A DNA stretch of 33,541 bases from an uncultured Pelagibacteraceae bacterium (lineage in GTDB: Bacteria; Pseudomonadota; Alphaproteobacteria; Pelagibacterales; Pelagibacteraceae): the NCBI GenBank assembly GCA_902579605.1, contig CACHHD010000008.1, positions 1-33,541 of the forward strand. Reading direction: 5' to 3'. This document shows positions 33,196-33,541 of this stretch, piece by piece. A program made the position numbers and the translations under genes. The notes under the pieces are model-generated. The model was not told the DNA's origin. It searched no databases and worked only from the letters and a program-made list of their open reading frames with translations. Every line of letters starts with the position of its first letter. The first letter of the stretch is position 1.

Positions 33196-33541
33196 TTCGC
33201 AAAAACTAATATAAGTAAATAAATTAATCCAATAGGAACACCTAAAAGAATTCCATCGATTCTATCAAGAATACCTCCGTGGCCAGGTAAGATATTGCCT
33301 GTATTTTTGATTGAAGATTTTCTTTTTAAATAAGAAAAAATTAAATCTCCTGTCTGAACACTTAAAGAAACAATTATTCCAAATAATAAATTATTAATTA
33401 TTTCAGTATTAAATAAATAACCCAAAATAAAATTTCCCATTAAAATTGAAAACAAGAATGATCCTAAACTACCAGTTAAAGTTTTGTTAGGACTAATTTT
33501 CGTAAGTTTTGGACCTTTAAAGATTTTACCAAAGACCAACC
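33192..33541 (-). CDS. cdsA: Phosphatidate cytidylyltransferase, C-terminal part (5' end outside window)
   Basis: Makes CDP-diacylglycerol from CTP and phosphatidate in the inner membrane. The frame is open to the right edge; the TTG at 33539 is an internal Leu, so the start lies beyond the window. The visible 116 residues show ISPNKTLTGSLGSF, membrane helices, a QTGDLIFSYLKRK stretch and the family signature end NILPGHGGILDRIDG. In the signature, the usual K-D after R-x4 is K-N here, a change worth confirming. It heads the visible part of the lpx/bam operon and overlaps dxr by 4 nt; in relatives uppS and frr lie upstream. Confidence 0.92.
   Translation of the reverse strand, partial: LVFGKIFKGPKLTKISPNKTLTGSLGSFLFSILMGNFILGYLFNTEIINNLLFGIIVSLSVQTGDLIFSYLKRKSSIKNTGNILPGHGGILDRIDGILLGVPIGLIYLLILVFAK

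Overview
Low-GC (well under one third G+C by eye), tightly packed bacterial chromosome segment with 36 protein genes, two of them cut by the window edges. Most junctions are 1-4 nt overlaps (TAATG, ATGA) or gaps of a few bases; there is no gene-free stretch over 300 bases, and I saw no tRNA, rRNA, CRISPR array, IS element or prophage. Gene content and order are alphaproteobacterial: ntrYX-trkA; ispDF-pgpA-cinA; lipA-coq10; kdsA-eno-ftsB; tpiA-secG-pyrG; trpEGDC-lexA-gltX; and lpxB-lpxI-lpxA-fabZ-lpxD-skp-bamA-dxr-cdsA. AT bias, compaction and a tryptophan pathway point to a free-living streamlined marine lineage of the Pelagibacterales (SAR11) type or another low-GC group, rather than a host-dependent Rickettsiales. 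This is an inference; no 16S gene is present.

Layout. (1) 1-2554, + strand: a cut membrane glycosyltransferase, a UDP-galactopyranose-mutase-like flavoprotein and GalE, a surface-sugar block consistent with UDP-galactofuranose supply. (2) 2551-7062, - strand: ntrY-ntrX-trkA, a membrane two-component system plus K+ channel regulator. (3) 7103-9211, + strand: ispDF, pgpA and the CinA C-terminal domain (isoprenoid, phospholipid and pyridine nucleotide functions). (4) 9191-15950, - strand: tpiA-secG-pyrG-kdsA-eno-ftsB-lipA-coq10 and a small membrane protein. (5) 16015-21278, + strand: a PpiD-like periplasmic chaperone and trpEGDC. (6) 21349-24096, + strand: lexA behind a clear alphaproteobacterial SOS box, gltX, and a poorly known PD-(D/E)XK nuclease carrying four cysteines in two CxxC pairs. 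(7) 24076-33541, - strand: cdsA-dxr-bamA-skp-lpxD-fabZ-lpxA-lpxI-(PQQ sugar dehydrogenase)-lpxB, an outer-membrane biogenesis operon.

How they work together: CdsA, PgpA, LpxA/B/D/I, FabZ, KdsA, BamA and Skp build the envelope; IspC (Dxr) and IspDF belong to the MEP isoprenoid route. Compared with the usual alphaproteobacterial order as I recall it, several modules are absent from their normal slots (dusB-ntrBC, hfq, pdhABC, moaC-moeA, comEC, gltA, rseP), while the flanking genes remain in order. This looks like in-place excision during genome streamlining. The best candidate for an undescribed system is the LexA-controlled lexA-gltX-nuclease unit; others are the PQQ enzyme inside the lipid A operon and the PAS-less NtrY with a NtrX lacking GAFTGA.
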